The position numbers and the translations under genes were made by a program. From Cohnella sp. CFH 77786 (GTDB lineage Bacteria > Bacillota > Bacilli > Paenibacillales > Paenibacillaceae), in the NCBI RefSeq assembly GCF_019400745.1, contig NZ_WJIB01000009.1, positions 248,001 to 312,000 on the forward strand: DNA of 64,000 bases. The letters run 5' to 3'. Position 1 is the stretch's first letter. Each line of letters begins with the position of its first letter. The notes under the pieces were generated by a model. It saw nothing but the letters and a program-made list of their open reading frames with translations, was not told where the DNA came from and did no database searches. Shown one piece after another: positions 1 to 8,130 of the stretch.

Positions 1-2
1 CG

Positions 3-284
3 CTGCTCGGCCTGGATCCGCTGGCGATCCGCGGCCTTCTTGCCGCGCTCGTTGAAGCCCGTTCGGGCGGCAGCGCGATTCTGCTCAGCTCCCATATTCT
101 GGCCGCGCTCGAACGCCGCGCGGACAGGCTGGTGGTGCTGCACCGGGGGCGGCTGATCGCTCAAGGGACTCCGATGGAAGTCAAACGGCAGGCCGGCAGA
201 GCGGGAGAGGGCGATTCGCTCGACGACGCCTTCGAGGCGCTCGTGCGGAAGGCGGACGTGGAAGGGGGAGCTCCCGGTGCCTGA
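3..284 (+). CDS. ABC transporter ATP-binding protein, C-terminal part (EcsA-like)
   Basis: The window opens inside this gene; the visible 93 residues are the end of an ABC ATPase. LGLDPLAIRGLLAAL is the region just after Walker B, and ILLSSHIL contains the H-loop histidine. It is followed by the usual tail with VVLHRGRLIAQGTP. The Walker A and signature motifs lie outside the window. The stop codon overlaps the GTG start of the next gene by 8 bp, so the two are translationally coupled and the ATPase most likely energises that membrane protein. The EcsA assignment rests on the identity of the partner. Confidence 0.85.
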   Translation: MLGLDPLAIRGLLAALVEARSGGSAILLSSHILAALERRADRLVVLHRGRLIAQGTPMEVKRQAGRAGEGDSLDDAFEALVRKADVEGGAPGA

Positions 285-1539
285 CGGAATCGGGCAAGAG
301 AGGCGGTTTCTGCTCTCGCTCAAGAGGACCCGGGCCGCCGCGTTCCGTTCCGAGGTTTTTCCGTATTTCCGCTATGTGGCGCAAAGCGGTTTCGGCCTGC
401 TTGTTTCCGCCGCTCTATTCACGTTAATCATCGGCTACGCCAACCTGCTGCGGGACGTTCCGCCGGACTTGCCCGCGGGGCTCGCGGGCGCGGCTGCGAT
501 CGCATTGGCGGCGATAGGGTCGCCCATGCGGACCTATATCCAGCCGGCCGATCCCGTGTTTCTGCTGCCGATGGAAAACTCGGTTTACCGCGATTACGTC
601 CGACCGGCTCTCGCCGCCTCCATGCGCGCCGGCGCGATCCGCACGCTCGCCGTGTTCGCGGTTTTCGTTCCCTTGTACATAAGAGCGCCGATGACCGAAG
701 AGGCGGCATCCGGGAGGCCGCTCTGGCTGCTCGGAATCACGTTCGCCGCGATGGGGGCGTGGAACGCTTACGGCGGCTGGCGGGAGAGACAAGCGGCATG
801 GGCGGTTCCGCGGGGATGGCTTCGATCGGCGAGATACGCCGCTACGCTGCTGTCCGTATGGGGGCTGCTGAACGGTTCGCCGCTTCCGGCCTGGGGACTT
901 GCGATCGGCCTCCTGACGCTGGTCGGACTGGCTTGGCGCTGGCCGAGGCGGCAGCAGGTGCCATGGGAGAGGCTGATCAAGGAAGAAGAAACGACGCGCC
1001 GGCGCTGGTATCGGTTTCTCGGCTGGTTCGTGGATGTGCCGTCGCAGGAATCGAAGCCGACCCGACGGCGCTGGGCGGCCTGGCTGCCCGATCGCCTGCC
1101 GTTGGATCGCGGGCGGGCATGGCTTTATGTATACGGCAAAACCTTTATCCGCGGAGAAACATTCGGTGCTTTCGTCCGCTGGTATACCGTAATGGCGCTT
1201 GTTATCGCGGCAGCGGATCATCCGGCGGCGGATTGGATCGCATACGGGGCCGGGATCTTCATCGGAGGCATCCAGCTTACCGAACTGGGGCGTTTGAAGC
1301 TCGCGGGTTCGGTCGAAACGCTCCCGCTCGACCGCGGCAAGCGGAATCGGGCCGCCGCGGGAATCGCCCGGGCGGCGGGAATGGCCGGAGCCGTTCTATT
1401 GTGGCTCTTCGCGGCGGTTCCGTACGTCGGATCGATGGGCTGGATCGGTCCCGCCTTGCTGGCGGCGGGCCTCGTTTGGAACGCCTGGATCATTCCGAGA
1501 CGGGTCGCGAAACCGGGGGACGAGGATGAGGAAGAGTAA
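277..1539 (+). CDS. ecsB: ABC transporter permease, EcsB-like
   Basis: The product has 420 residues with several long hydrophobic segments between short Arg-rich loops and ends in an acidic DEDEEE tail. Length, the coupling to an ABC ATPase and a conserved-looking YRDYVRPAL segment near residue 110 fit the EcsB family (about 400 residues). In bacilli EcsAB influences protein secretion, regulated intramembrane proteolysis and sporulation. The start is a GTG that overlaps the end of the ATPase gene. A hairpin terminator follows about 100 bp downstream, so the pair closes an operon that enters from the left. The family call is from pattern recognition only. Confidence 0.7.
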   Translation: MPDGIGQERRFLLSLKRTRAAAFRSEVFPYFRYVAQSGFGLLVSAALFTLIIGYANLLRDVPPDLPAGLAGAAAIALAAIGSPMRTYIQPADPVFLLPMENSVYRDYVRPALAASMRAGAIRTLAVFAVFVPLYIRAPMTEEAASGRPLWLLGITFAAMGAWNAYGGWRERQAAWAVPRGWLRSARYAATLLSVWGLLNGSPLPAWGLAIGLLTLVGLAWRWPRRQQVPWERLIKEEETTRRRWYRFLGWFVDVPSQESKPTRRRWAAWLPDRLPLDRGRAWLYVYGKTFIRGETFGAFVRWYTVMALVIAAADHPAADWIAYGAGIFIGGIQLTELGRLKLAGSVETLPLDRGKRNRAAAGIARAAGMAGAVLLWLFAAVPYVGSMGWIGPALLAAGLVWNAWIIPRRVAKPGDEDEEE

Positions 1540-1637
1540 TCGGGACCAACGAAGAACATCCGGCGCATAACTGTAATCGGACGGCAAGCTGGTGCAGGGG
1601 AACGGGGTTTGGCTGGTGGGATGGAATAACGGAATGG

Positions 1638-1669
1638 AGACCTGTCGGGATGACGGGTCTTTCTTTTTG
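1638..1669 (+). terminator. Rho-independent terminator after the EcsB-like gene
   Basis: A 9-bp stem AGACCTGTC/GACGGGTCT (one G-T pair) with loop GGGAT is followed by TTTCTTTTT. It ends the ecs-like operon about 100 bp after its stop. Confidence 0.85.
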
Positions 1670-1756
1670 CTAGGGGGTGGTATAAAATGGAAACATCCAT
1701 TGTAATTTATTTCAACGATGAAAATTCATTAAACGATTATTCTCGGAGGGATTGAA

Positions 1757-1774
1757 ATGGAGCCGTTTAAGTAA
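1757..1774 (+). other. Five-codon reading frame with strong RBS, in frame with the MFS gene but closed by TAA
   Basis: CGGAGGG at 1744-1750 precedes ATG GAG CCG TTT AAG TAA. The ATG is exactly 13 codons upstream of, and in frame with, the next in-frame ATG at 1796 where the MFS frame is open. Either the MFS gene has acquired a nonsense codon near its original start and now relies on re-initiation, or this is a very short leader. The codons after TAA (LQAERRQ) read like a normal polar N-terminus. Confidence 0.5.
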
Positions 1775-1795
1775 CTGCAAGCGGAACGACGGCAA

Positions 1796-3016
1796 ATGTC
1801 GGCGGTACGGCAAGCGCGGATTTGGACGAACGCCCGGTTTCTCGCTCTATGGGCGGGCTCCTGCCTGACCCACTTGGCTTTTTCCGTATACTTGCTCACC
1901 GAATCCTGGTATGTGGTTCAAGAGTTGGATAGAGAAAACTGGCTTGGTATCGTCATGATGACGACGACCATCCCCCGGGTTCTGCTGATGGCGGCGGGCG
2001 GCGTATTGGCGGACCGATTGAAACGTTCGAGTCTTTTGTTTATCCTGAACGTAAGCCGTGCGGTCATGATCGGCGGGATGGTCGGATTGTTGGCCGCCCA
2101 TTCCCTGAATCTCGGATTCCTTCTCGTTTTTGCCCTTGTTTTTGGCGTGATGGACGCTTTCTTCTGGCCTGCAAACCGGTCTTTGATGCCGAGTATCGTG
2201 CCGAAAGAGCAGCTCGTCCGAGCGAATTCCGTCATGGAAACGACAAACCAGCTTTCTTTTTTTATCGGGCCGGCTTTGGCGGGAGTCCTCCTCCGGTTCG
2301 GTTCGTTCGAAGCGGCGTTCGGAATCGCCGGCGTTTTCCTGCTCGCCGCGGGTTTCATCCTTCGTTCGATCAAGGAAGACAAGGTCCGGCCCGCCGAACG
2401 GAAGCCGAAATTTAGCCAAGAGCTGAAGGAAGGAATAGAGTACGTTAGAAGCTCTCCGATCATGCTCGCGCTCATGGGGACGTACATCATCATCAACCTC
2501 TTCTTCGCAGGACCCGTCACCGCCGGGATGCCGGTGCTCGTCAAAACGTCCCTCTCCGGCGACGTGATGGCCCTCAGCTACTTGGAGAGCGCATTCGCGA
2601 TCGGCATGATGGCCGGCGGGGCGTTGACGGGGATCCTGAATCTCAAAAGAAAAAGAGCCGCTCTGGCGCTCGGGTTGATCAGTCTTGCCGGCATAGGCTC
2701 GGCTTTATTAAGCCTGATCCAAGCAGTCTGGCAAGGAGCCCTATTGATGTTGATCATCGGGATTTTCGTCGCTTGCAATAACATTCTCATCGCCGCGTTC
2801 ACGCAAGAATCGGTGAAGCCGGAACTGATGGGACGCGTACAAAGCCTGCTTTCCGTCGCATCCATGGGATTCGTGCCCGTTTCCTATGCTTTGGTTTCCG
2901 TTCTGTTGTCCGCCGGCGTGCCGGTTGCTTCTTTGATCTTGTCGGCGAGCATTCTACTGGTGCTGTTCATCGGGTTGATCTTGAGTACGGTTAGGATTAT
3001 ATGGAACACAGATTAG
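1796..3016 (+). CDS. MFS transporter
   Basis: The product has 406 residues with about 12 hydrophobic segments. GGVLADRLKRSS after the second helix is the classic MFS loop 2-3 motif (GxLaDrxgrr). The family exports drugs or small molecules by proton antiport across the cell membrane; the substrate cannot be told. The first open ATG has only a weak ribosome site, while a much better start 39 bp upstream is cut off by an in-frame TAA. An ArsR-type regulator follows 26 bp downstream on the same strand, a common local-regulator arrangement. If the upstream ATG is the ancestral start, the protein has lost 13 residues or is poorly expressed. Confidence 0.85.
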   Translation: MSAVRQARIWTNARFLALWAGSCLTHLAFSVYLLTESWYVVQELDRENWLGIVMMTTTIPRVLLMAAGGVLADRLKRSSLLFILNVSRAVMIGGMVGLLAAHSLNLGFLLVFALVFGVMDAFFWPANRSLMPSIVPKEQLVRANSVMETTNQLSFFIGPALAGVLLRFGSFEAAFGIAGVFLLAAGFILRSIKEDKVRPAERKPKFSQELKEGIEYVRSSPIMLALMGTYIIINLFFAGPVTAGMPVLVKTSLSGDVMALSYLESAFAIGMMAGGALTGILNLKRKRAALALGLISLAGIGSALLSLIQAVWQGALLMLIIGIFVACNNILIAAFTQESVKPELMGRVQSLLSVASMGFVPVSYALVSVLLSAGVPVASLILSASILLVLFIGLILSTVRIIWNTD

Positions 3017-3042
3017 ACCGGAGATTCTAGGGAGGCTCCATC

Positions 3043-3687
3043 ATGCAATGGAAGACGCATACGCCGGAGATCATGAAGATTCTCTCGGATCCGCGGCGGA
3101 TCCGGATCCTTCATTTGGCTGAGGATGAACCCGTGACCGTCAAGTATTTGGCCGAGAAATTGGGAGAAGACCCGCTCAGGCTCTATTACCACGTGAAGAA
3201 GATGCTCAAAGCCGAGCTGCTGGAAATCGCGGATACGAAGCAACAGGGTAATTTGACGGAGCATTACTACCGGGCGGTCAACTTTCGGGACGTGATTTAC
3301 AAAGGGAACGTGGAAGAACAGGCAGAGGACATCGAAATGGCGCTTGCCCACGTTCACCGCATGCTGGACCCAGGGCTCCGGCTTTTGCGAAAATCGTTGG
3401 AAAAGGTCCGGGAAGGAAAAAAAGACGGAAAAGTGTTCGAACGTCTTCCCTATCATGTGTCCGTCAGCGGAGTGTCGGAGCGGATGACCTCGCGCGCATG
3501 GCAGAAATCAATGAAAATGATTATAGAATCAATCGATAAAGAAGGCGAGTCTCTGGAACCGTGGCCGGAACCTCCGATCGATGGCCGCGAAGACGAGGAA
3601 GGCACATACCAGTATGTCCTGATCAGCTACCGGGTCGAAGATGCGGAGCAGCTTGCCTTGATCGATGAGTCGGAGGAAGAGGAGTAA
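3043..3687 (+). CDS. ArsR/HTH_20-type winged-helix transcriptional regulator
   Basis: The product has 214 residues. Residues 5-80 form a winged helix of the ArsR kind: IMKILSDPRRIRIL, then VKYLAEKLGEDPLRLYYHVKKM as the recognition helix region. The C-terminal part is long, charged and ends in ESEEEE, larger than minimal metal-sensing ArsR proteins, and no CxC-type metal site is visible. An AGGGAGG ribosome site lies just before the ATG. It follows the MFS gene directly and probably controls it; the effector is unknown. Confidence 0.8.
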   Translation: MQWKTHTPEIMKILSDPRRIRILHLAEDEPVTVKYLAEKLGEDPLRLYYHVKKMLKAELLEIADTKQQGNLTEHYYRAVNFRDVIYKGNVEEQAEDIEMALAHVHRMLDPGLRLLRKSLEKVREGKKDGKVFERLPYHVSVSGVSERMTSRAWQKSMKMIIESIDKEGESLEPWPEPPIDGREDEEGTYQYVLISYRVEDAEQLALIDESEEEE

Positions 3688-3810
3688 CGCGGACAACGCT
3701 CCGTTAAGCGTTCGATGAATGACCGCGTTTCGCTGAAAAATGGATTTATTTCCGGTTTCCCGGTCGAGAACCGCTTGATCGAATCTGGATGTGTTCGCCG
3801 CAGCAGCTAA

Positions 3811-3990
3811 GAGCCAAAATACAACTATTTTTTCTAAACTGATCTATTTTGGCGGAGATAAGGACCGAAATACATTTATTCCGGTTAATAACATCGGAGT
3901 CCAGAGGAAATAGAAATGGGTAAGTGTATTTTGGTCGTTATTCATCAAATTTGAGGGTCAGTTTCTAACAATAAATGCATTCTGGCGCTT
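3811..3990 (+). repeat. Cluster of five degenerate CCAAAATACATTTATT motifs in alternating orientation
   Basis: The 427-bp gap 3688-4114 is AT-rich and holds no gene. It contains CCAAAATACA at 3814-3823 (+), CTATTTTGG at 3844-3852 (-), CCGAAATACATTTATT at 3865-3880 (+), TGTATTTTGG at 3925-3934 (-) and AATAAATGCATTCTGG at 3970-3985 (-). The last, on its own strand, matches the third at 13 of 16 positions. The arrangement suggests a small interspersed element or a multi-site operator. Confidence 0.5.
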
Positions 3991-4056
3991 AGTTGATAAA
4001 TGCCAAGGCATTCTTTCTGATCGTGTTCTCTAAGCAAAGAAAATGGTTCGACAATA

Positions 4057-4107
4057 AAGACTCTCCGCCCATCCTGATTGGGAACACCAGGCTGAACGGA
4101 GAGTCTT
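4057..4107 (-). terminator. Terminator of the aminotransferase gene
   Basis: A perfect 11-bp inverted repeat AAGACTCTCCG/CGGAGAGTCTT flanks a 29-nt loop just beyond the stop codon. On the minus strand it runs into TTTATTG, a modest U-tract. Confidence 0.7.
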
Positions 4108-4114
4108 ATATTCG

Positions 4115-5413
4115 TTATTTCCCGGCTTTCACGTCAAGCACCGCTTGATGGATCCGGTCGAACAAGTCTTCGAGCTGAGGCTCTTCGATGCAGGAGAAGG
4201 CGACCCGCAGGTCGGTTCCGCCAAGCGCGATCGTGCCGACGCCGTACGCGTCCAGCAGCCGCTGGCGCACCGCTTCGGCGTCCACGTCCAGCTTCAGGCA
4301 CATGAAGTAGCCGGAGTTGAAGGGGTAGTAACTCCATACGCCGCCGTACTTCCCGCTGTCGAGCAGCTGCTTGACCTTGTTGGCGCGGCCTTTCATGATC
4401 GCGTACTTCTGCGCTTTCTGCGCCGCGAAATCCGGCGATTTCAGCGCCTTCAGCACGAACGTCTGCGAAGGGTGCGGGCCGCTCGAGATCGTGGCGCGGA
4501 TGATGCCGAGCGTCTTCTGCTCGAGCGCCGACAAGCAGGCTTCGGACTGCCCGCCGTACGTGATGAATCCGACGCGGAAGCCCCAGACGTATTCCTCTTT
4601 CGTCGCGCCGTCGACTTTGATCGGCAGCACCCGCTCATGAAGGCCGCACAGCCGGCCGAACAGGGACTCATGCAAGGAATCCTCGAAGAAGAGCGCGAAG
4701 TAGGCGTCGTCCGTGACCGTCACGACGTTGATGCCGGCTTCGGCCGCTTCCTTGATCGCCGCGATGATCGACCGGCCTTCTTCCGCGCCGGGCGTGTAGC
4801 CGGTCGGATTGTTCGGGAAGTTGAGCAGCACGATCGCTTTGCCGCGCTCTTTCTGCGACAAGAGAGCATCGCGCAAACCGGCCGCGTTGAATTTGCCGTC
4901 CGCGTCGTACAGCGGGTATTCGACCATGACGGCGCCGCGGCGGATGCCGAACGTCAGCTCGTAGTTTTCCCAGTTCTTATCGGGAAGGATGACGGCGTCG
5001 CCCTCATCGGCGAACAGGTCCGCCACGATGCTGAGGCCGTGGGTCAGCGCGTTCGTCGCCACCGGAAGGCTGAAGCTCTTGCCGTCGAGAGACGGGTTTT
5101 CCTCCAGCATTTTGTCGCGCCATACGGTTCGGAGCTCGGGTTTGCCCGCCGGCGGCGCGTATTCGTAGATGTCCTTCGGATCGTAAGCGGACAGCGTCTC
5201 CTGGATGACCTGCAGATGCATCGGCTTGCCGTTCTCGGTCGCGATGCCGATCGTGGCGTTGTAGACTTTCGCCTTCTGTTTCGCTTCCGCGGACTGGCTC
5301 AGGATCCCGACTTTCGGAAAATAAACGGCTTGGCCGAGCTTCGACAACATTTCGAAGACGCGAGGCTGCTCCTTGGCAATCGTCTCGTTGAGCTGCTGTG
5401 CGAGGGGATTCAT
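4115..5413 (-). CDS. Class I/II PLP-dependent aminotransferase
   Basis: The product has 432 residues and is a fold-type I aminotransferase. NFPNNPTGY lies at residues 198-206, DDAYFA at 235-240 carries the Asp and Tyr that contact PLP, and the presumed Schiff-base lysine is K272 in DGATKEEYVWGFR, with R280 as phosphate contact. LRVAFSCIEE near residue 407 holds the likely carboxylate-binding arginine. It should move amino groups between an amino acid and a 2-oxo acid in the cytoplasm; the substrate is not readable. The start has the ribosome site AAAGGATG about 8 bases upstream. It is a single-gene unit with its own terminator, and a perfect dyad lies just before the ribosome site. Confidence 0.85.
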   Translation of the reverse strand: MNPLAQQLNETIAKEQPRVFEMLSKLGQAVYFPKVGILSQSAEAKQKAKVYNATIGIATENGKPMHLQVIQETLSAYDPKDIYEYAPPAGKPELRTVWRDKMLEENPSLDGKSFSLPVATNALTHGLSIVADLFADEGDAVILPDKNWENYELTFGIRRGAVMVEYPLYDADGKFNAAGLRDALLSQKERGKAIVLLNFPNNPTGYTPGAEEGRSIIAAIKEAAEAGINVVTVTDDAYFALFFEDSLHESLFGRLCGLHERVLPIKVDGATKEEYVWGFRVGFITYGGQSEACLSALEQKTLGIIRATISSGPHPSQTFVLKALKSPDFAAQKAQKYAIMKGRANKVKQLLDSGKYGGVWSYYPFNSGYFMCLKLDVDAEAVRQRLLDAYGVGTIALGGTDLRVAFSCIEEPQLEDLFDRIHQAVLDVKAGK

Positions 5414-5432
5414 GTTTTCATCCTTTCATAGG

Positions 5433-5453
5433 GAGTTTGACGGAGTCAAACTC
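5433..5453 (-). promoter_or_regulatory. Perfect 9-bp dyad upstream of the aminotransferase start
   Basis: GAGTTTGAC-GGA-GTCAAACTC is an exact inverted repeat with a 3-base centre, ending about 20 bases before the ATG and next to the ribosome site. It could be a repressor operator or an RNA hairpin limiting translation. No known operator was matched. Confidence 0.5.
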
Positions 5454-5501
5454 TCACCTTCCACGTATTCATTGCCGCTTGCGGCAGGGTCAATTGTCGG
5501 C

Positions 5502-5540
5502 GATTCAGAAAGTACACAATCCGCGATGCTTTTCTGAATC
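5502..5540. repeat. Inverted repeat GATTCAGAAA...TTTCTGAATC
   Basis: GATTCAGAAAGTA at 5502-5514 is mirrored by TTTTCTGAATC at 5530-5540. The same 13 bases GATTCAGAAAGTA recur at 18231-18243 after the giant gene. The remainder of the 424-bp gap 5414-5837 holds no gene; the only other structure is a short ACGCC-GAA-GGCGT-TTTT hairpin at 5668-5684 that could terminate plus-strand transcription from nothing obvious. Confidence 0.4.
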
Positions 5541-5837
5541 ACTTCCATTAAACGTCTACCGTCCGAATAGAACGGCGCAGCCGTTTGGACATCATCATCT
5601 AGAATGAATAAGATGCACCCTTATCCATTTCCAGCTGATCTCCGCAAAGCTTCTCCGACGTTCAAGGACGCCGAAGGCGTTTTTGCTTGTTAGGTGATAT
5701 TATACACGAACGCAACATCACCGTCACCGCCAACGACGGCAAAACGCGGAAATATCCGAACAAGACCTGATTGAGGCGGCCGAGCCGTTCGTTTTTTGCG
5801 GCCCACCCGATACGCGTCCACCTTTCAAAGCTAGCAA

Positions 5838-6461
5838 TCAGCAATGGCCGCGAGGTTTCCCTGCCATTTCCCGCACCCGATCCGCCGTTTCCGCATCTCC
5901 GGGCAGCCCGCGCTGCGCCAGTCCTTCCAGCACGCCTACCCGTCTTTTTTCGTTCATGTTCTGGCCGAACTTGAATTTGCCCGTGACCGACTCCGGATCG
6001 AGCCGAAGCACAGCCACGCCCTTGAGCTGCGGAACGTACCGGGGGTCCCGCGGATCGATCGGCGCGTGGCCTCCTTCCGGCTGCATGGCCGACATCAGCG
6101 CGCCCAGCGCGTCCGCTTTCTCTTCGGGGTCCTCCACTTGGGAGACGATGCCCCGGATGCGGACGGAACGGAAAAACACGGTGGCCGGACAAGCCATGAC
6201 CGGATCCGAAAAATAAGAAGGGATAAACGCATGGGCTTCATATACCACGAACTCCGCACGCGGGTCTGCAGCCAGTCCGCTCATCTTCTCGCCCATTTTG
6301 CTGCCGTGGAAATAGATCGCATCCGCATGGAACACGAAGTTCAGCGGAACCGCCTTCGGCCAGCCGTCCGTCCCCGCGAACGTGAGGACTCCGTCGTGCT
6401 TCTCCTTCAGGAACGCTTCGATTTCCTCCCGATCCTCCATTTCGAATTCTTTTCTGCGCAT
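5838..6461 (-). CDS. Pyridoxamine 5'-phosphate oxidase-like (split-barrel flavin-binding) protein
   Basis: The product has 207 residues from the ATG at 6461, which has GAGGAGG 8 bases upstream; the frame is open further upstream but no ribosome site supports that. The fold is the PNPOx-like split barrel: GVLTFAGTDGWPKAVPLNF near residues 20-40, then IYFHGSKMGEKM (typical of nitroimidazole-resistance/NimA-like members) and AEFVVYEAH. Members bind FMN or F420/haem-like cofactors; the reaction here is unknown. It is transcribed away from the MocR regulator at 6583, so that regulator is the likely controller. Confidence 0.8.
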   Translation of the reverse strand: MRRKEFEMEDREEIEAFLKEKHDGVLTFAGTDGWPKAVPLNFVFHADAIYFHGSKMGEKMSGLAADPRAEFVVYEAHAFIPSYFSDPVMACPATVFFRSVRIRGIVSQVEDPEEKADALGALMSAMQPEGGHAPIDPRDPRYVPQLKGVAVLRLDPESVTGKFKFGQNMNEKRRVGVLEGLAQRGLPGDAETADRVREMAGKPRGHC

Positions 6462-6519
6462 GCTTCGTTCCTCCTCGTAGGATTGACGATCGATATTGAG
6501 GAACAGTGTACGTCTTTCG

Positions 6520-6565
6520 TTGACAGCCGAAAAGATCCAATTTAGAGTAAAAATAATGGTCCAAT
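6520..6565 (+). promoter_or_regulatory. Promoter of the MocR gene with a direct repeat of TCCAAT
   Basis: TTGACA (6520-6525), 17-bp spacer and TAGAGT (6543-6548) form a sigma-A-type promoter. GATCCAAT (6534-6541) and GGTCCAAT (6558-6565) form a direct repeat spaced 24 bases, the kind of arrangement MocR/GabR/PdxR regulators bind as dimers. The operator role is inference. Confidence 0.5.
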
Positions 6566-6582
6566 GAAAGGGGGGAGTCGGC

Positions 6583-8127
6583 ATGACCTTGCCGATCGCT
6601 TACGCCGCCAAGCTGGCCGAGTGCGGGAGCAAGCATATGGCGTTGTATCAGGCGCTTCGGGACGCGATCGCCGACGGGCTGCTGCCGCAGGGCGAGCGCC
6701 TGCCTTCGACGCGGAAGCTGGCTTCCGTTTACGGCTTGTCGAGGGGAAGCGTCAGCCTCGCGTATGAAATGCTCGCCGCGGAGGGGTACGTGCGTGCCGG
6801 CGTCGGTCAAGGCACTTTCGTCGCGGGACCGGCGGAAGACGGCAAGGCGATGCGGCCTGGCAAGGAGGCCGGGCAAGCCGAAGCCGCCGAGCTCCGGTTA
6901 ACGCAATGGGGCAAACGGATCGCCGGTGCAAGGTCGTCCGGCCAGCCTCGATCAGCCGCCGAAGCGCCGGACGATGGACAAGCCGGGTCCTCCGGCCCCG
7001 CAGCCGTGAGCTTCATTCCGCAAAACATCGGAGCGAGGTGGTTCCCCTGGGCGGAATGGCGCTCCGTCGTTTCTTCCTGTTGGAAAAGCGGCGTACGCGG
7101 ACCGGAAGAGAAGACGCCTGCGGCTGCAGGCAGTCCGGAGCTTCGGAGAGCCATTGCGGGAAGGCTGCGCCGGGAACGGGGAATCCGCTGCGAGGCGGAC
7201 GATATCGTGATCACCGGAGGCTCGATGCAGGCGATCGCGCTCCTCGCTCAGCTGCTGCTTGAGGAAGGCCGAACGGCGGTGGCTGAAAATCCGGGATACG
7301 CGGGCATCCGCCGGGCGGTTCTCGCGACGGGAGCGCGGCTCGTGACGGAAGAGGCGGACGAGGGAGGCATCGTGCCTCGGGACTGGGACGCCGACGTGCT
7401 GTTCGTGACGCCTGCCCGCCAATTTCCGACCGGGGCGGTGCTCGCCTACGAGCGAAGGTTGGCGCTGCTCGGCTGGGCTTCCCGGCGGGGAGCCTGGATC
7501 GTGGAGGACGACTACGACAGCGATTTCCGCTGGGGAGGCAGGCCGATCGAGCCGCTGAAGGCGTTGGACCGAGAGCGGCGGGTCGTCTATATCGGCACGT
7601 TCTCCCGTTCGATGAGAACCGAGGTCCGGATCGGTTACGCGGTCGTACCGGCCGCGCTGCGGGAAGCGTTCATCGCCGCCAAGACGCTGTACGAACCCTA
7701 TCCGACGGGCGTTACCGAACAGCGGGCGCTGGCCGAATGGATGGCGCAAGGCGGGTATGACCGGCATATGCGGCGGATGAGGAGGATTTACGGCAAACTT
7801 GAGGGAACGCTGCGCTCGGAGCTGGAAACGCACCTGGGCCATTGTTTCCGGGTGCTTCCTTCGGACGCGGGCCTGCATCTATATGCGTTGTGGCGGCGGG
7901 ATCCGTTACAATATGAGCAGTTGAAGCGGGTTTGCCGGGCCCGAGGCGTCGAATGGAAGGACGGGGCGGATTACGAAGCCGGGACGGCCGGTACCCGGGG
8001 CGCCACCTCCGTACGTCCGCCGTCAGCGCTCTTCGGGTTCGCCCACATGGATGAGGAACGGATTCGGGAAGGAATCGGAAGGATCGGGCAGGCGGCCGCC
8101 GAGCTCGGATTCCGCGGAGAGGAGTAA
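6583..8127 (+). CDS. MocR/PdxR-family regulator (GntR HTH plus aminotransferase-like domain) lacking the PLP lysine
   Basis: The product has 514 residues. Residues 15-80 are a GntR-type winged helix (LPSTRKLASVYGLSRGSVS). From about 165 to 505 it is an aminotransferase-like fold with ITGGSMQAIALLAQ, ENPGYAGIRRAV and IVEDDYDSDFRW. In working MocR proteins PLP is bound to the lysine of a GTFSK motif; here the motif reads GTFSRSMRTEVRIGY, so the residue is Arg342 (CGT at 7606-7608). The usual TPSHQFP also reads TPARQFP. It may therefore bind PLP non-covalently or sense something else. It is divergent from the PNPOx-like gene, and an AraC gene follows after 3 bases. GGGGGGAG precedes the ATG. Confidence 0.85.
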   Translation: MTLPIAYAAKLAECGSKHMALYQALRDAIADGLLPQGERLPSTRKLASVYGLSRGSVSLAYEMLAAEGYVRAGVGQGTFVAGPAEDGKAMRPGKEAGQAEAAELRLTQWGKRIAGARSSGQPRSAAEAPDDGQAGSSGPAAVSFIPQNIGARWFPWAEWRSVVSSCWKSGVRGPEEKTPAAAGSPELRRAIAGRLRRERGIRCEADDIVITGGSMQAIALLAQLLLEEGRTAVAENPGYAGIRRAVLATGARLVTEEADEGGIVPRDWDADVLFVTPARQFPTGAVLAYERRLALLGWASRRGAWIVEDDYDSDFRWGGRPIEPLKALDRERRVVYIGTFSRSMRTEVRIGYAVVPAALREAFIAAKTLYEPYPTGVTEQRALAEWMAQGGYDRHMRRMRRIYGKLEGTLRSELETHLGHCFRVLPSDAGLHLYALWRRDPLQYEQLKRVCRARGVEWKDGADYEAGTAGTRGATSVRPPSALFGFAHMDEERIREGIGRIGQAAAELGFRGEE

Positions 8128-8130
8128 AGG

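Noticed and set aside
428..1700. Several minus-strand open frames opposite the EcsB-like gene
   Set aside because: Arg/Pro-rich shadow frames typical of high-GC DNA, without start signals.
5668..5684. ACGCC-GAA-GGCGT-TTTT hairpin as terminator of a gene
   Set aside because: No plus-strand gene ends nearby; may be chance or a relic.
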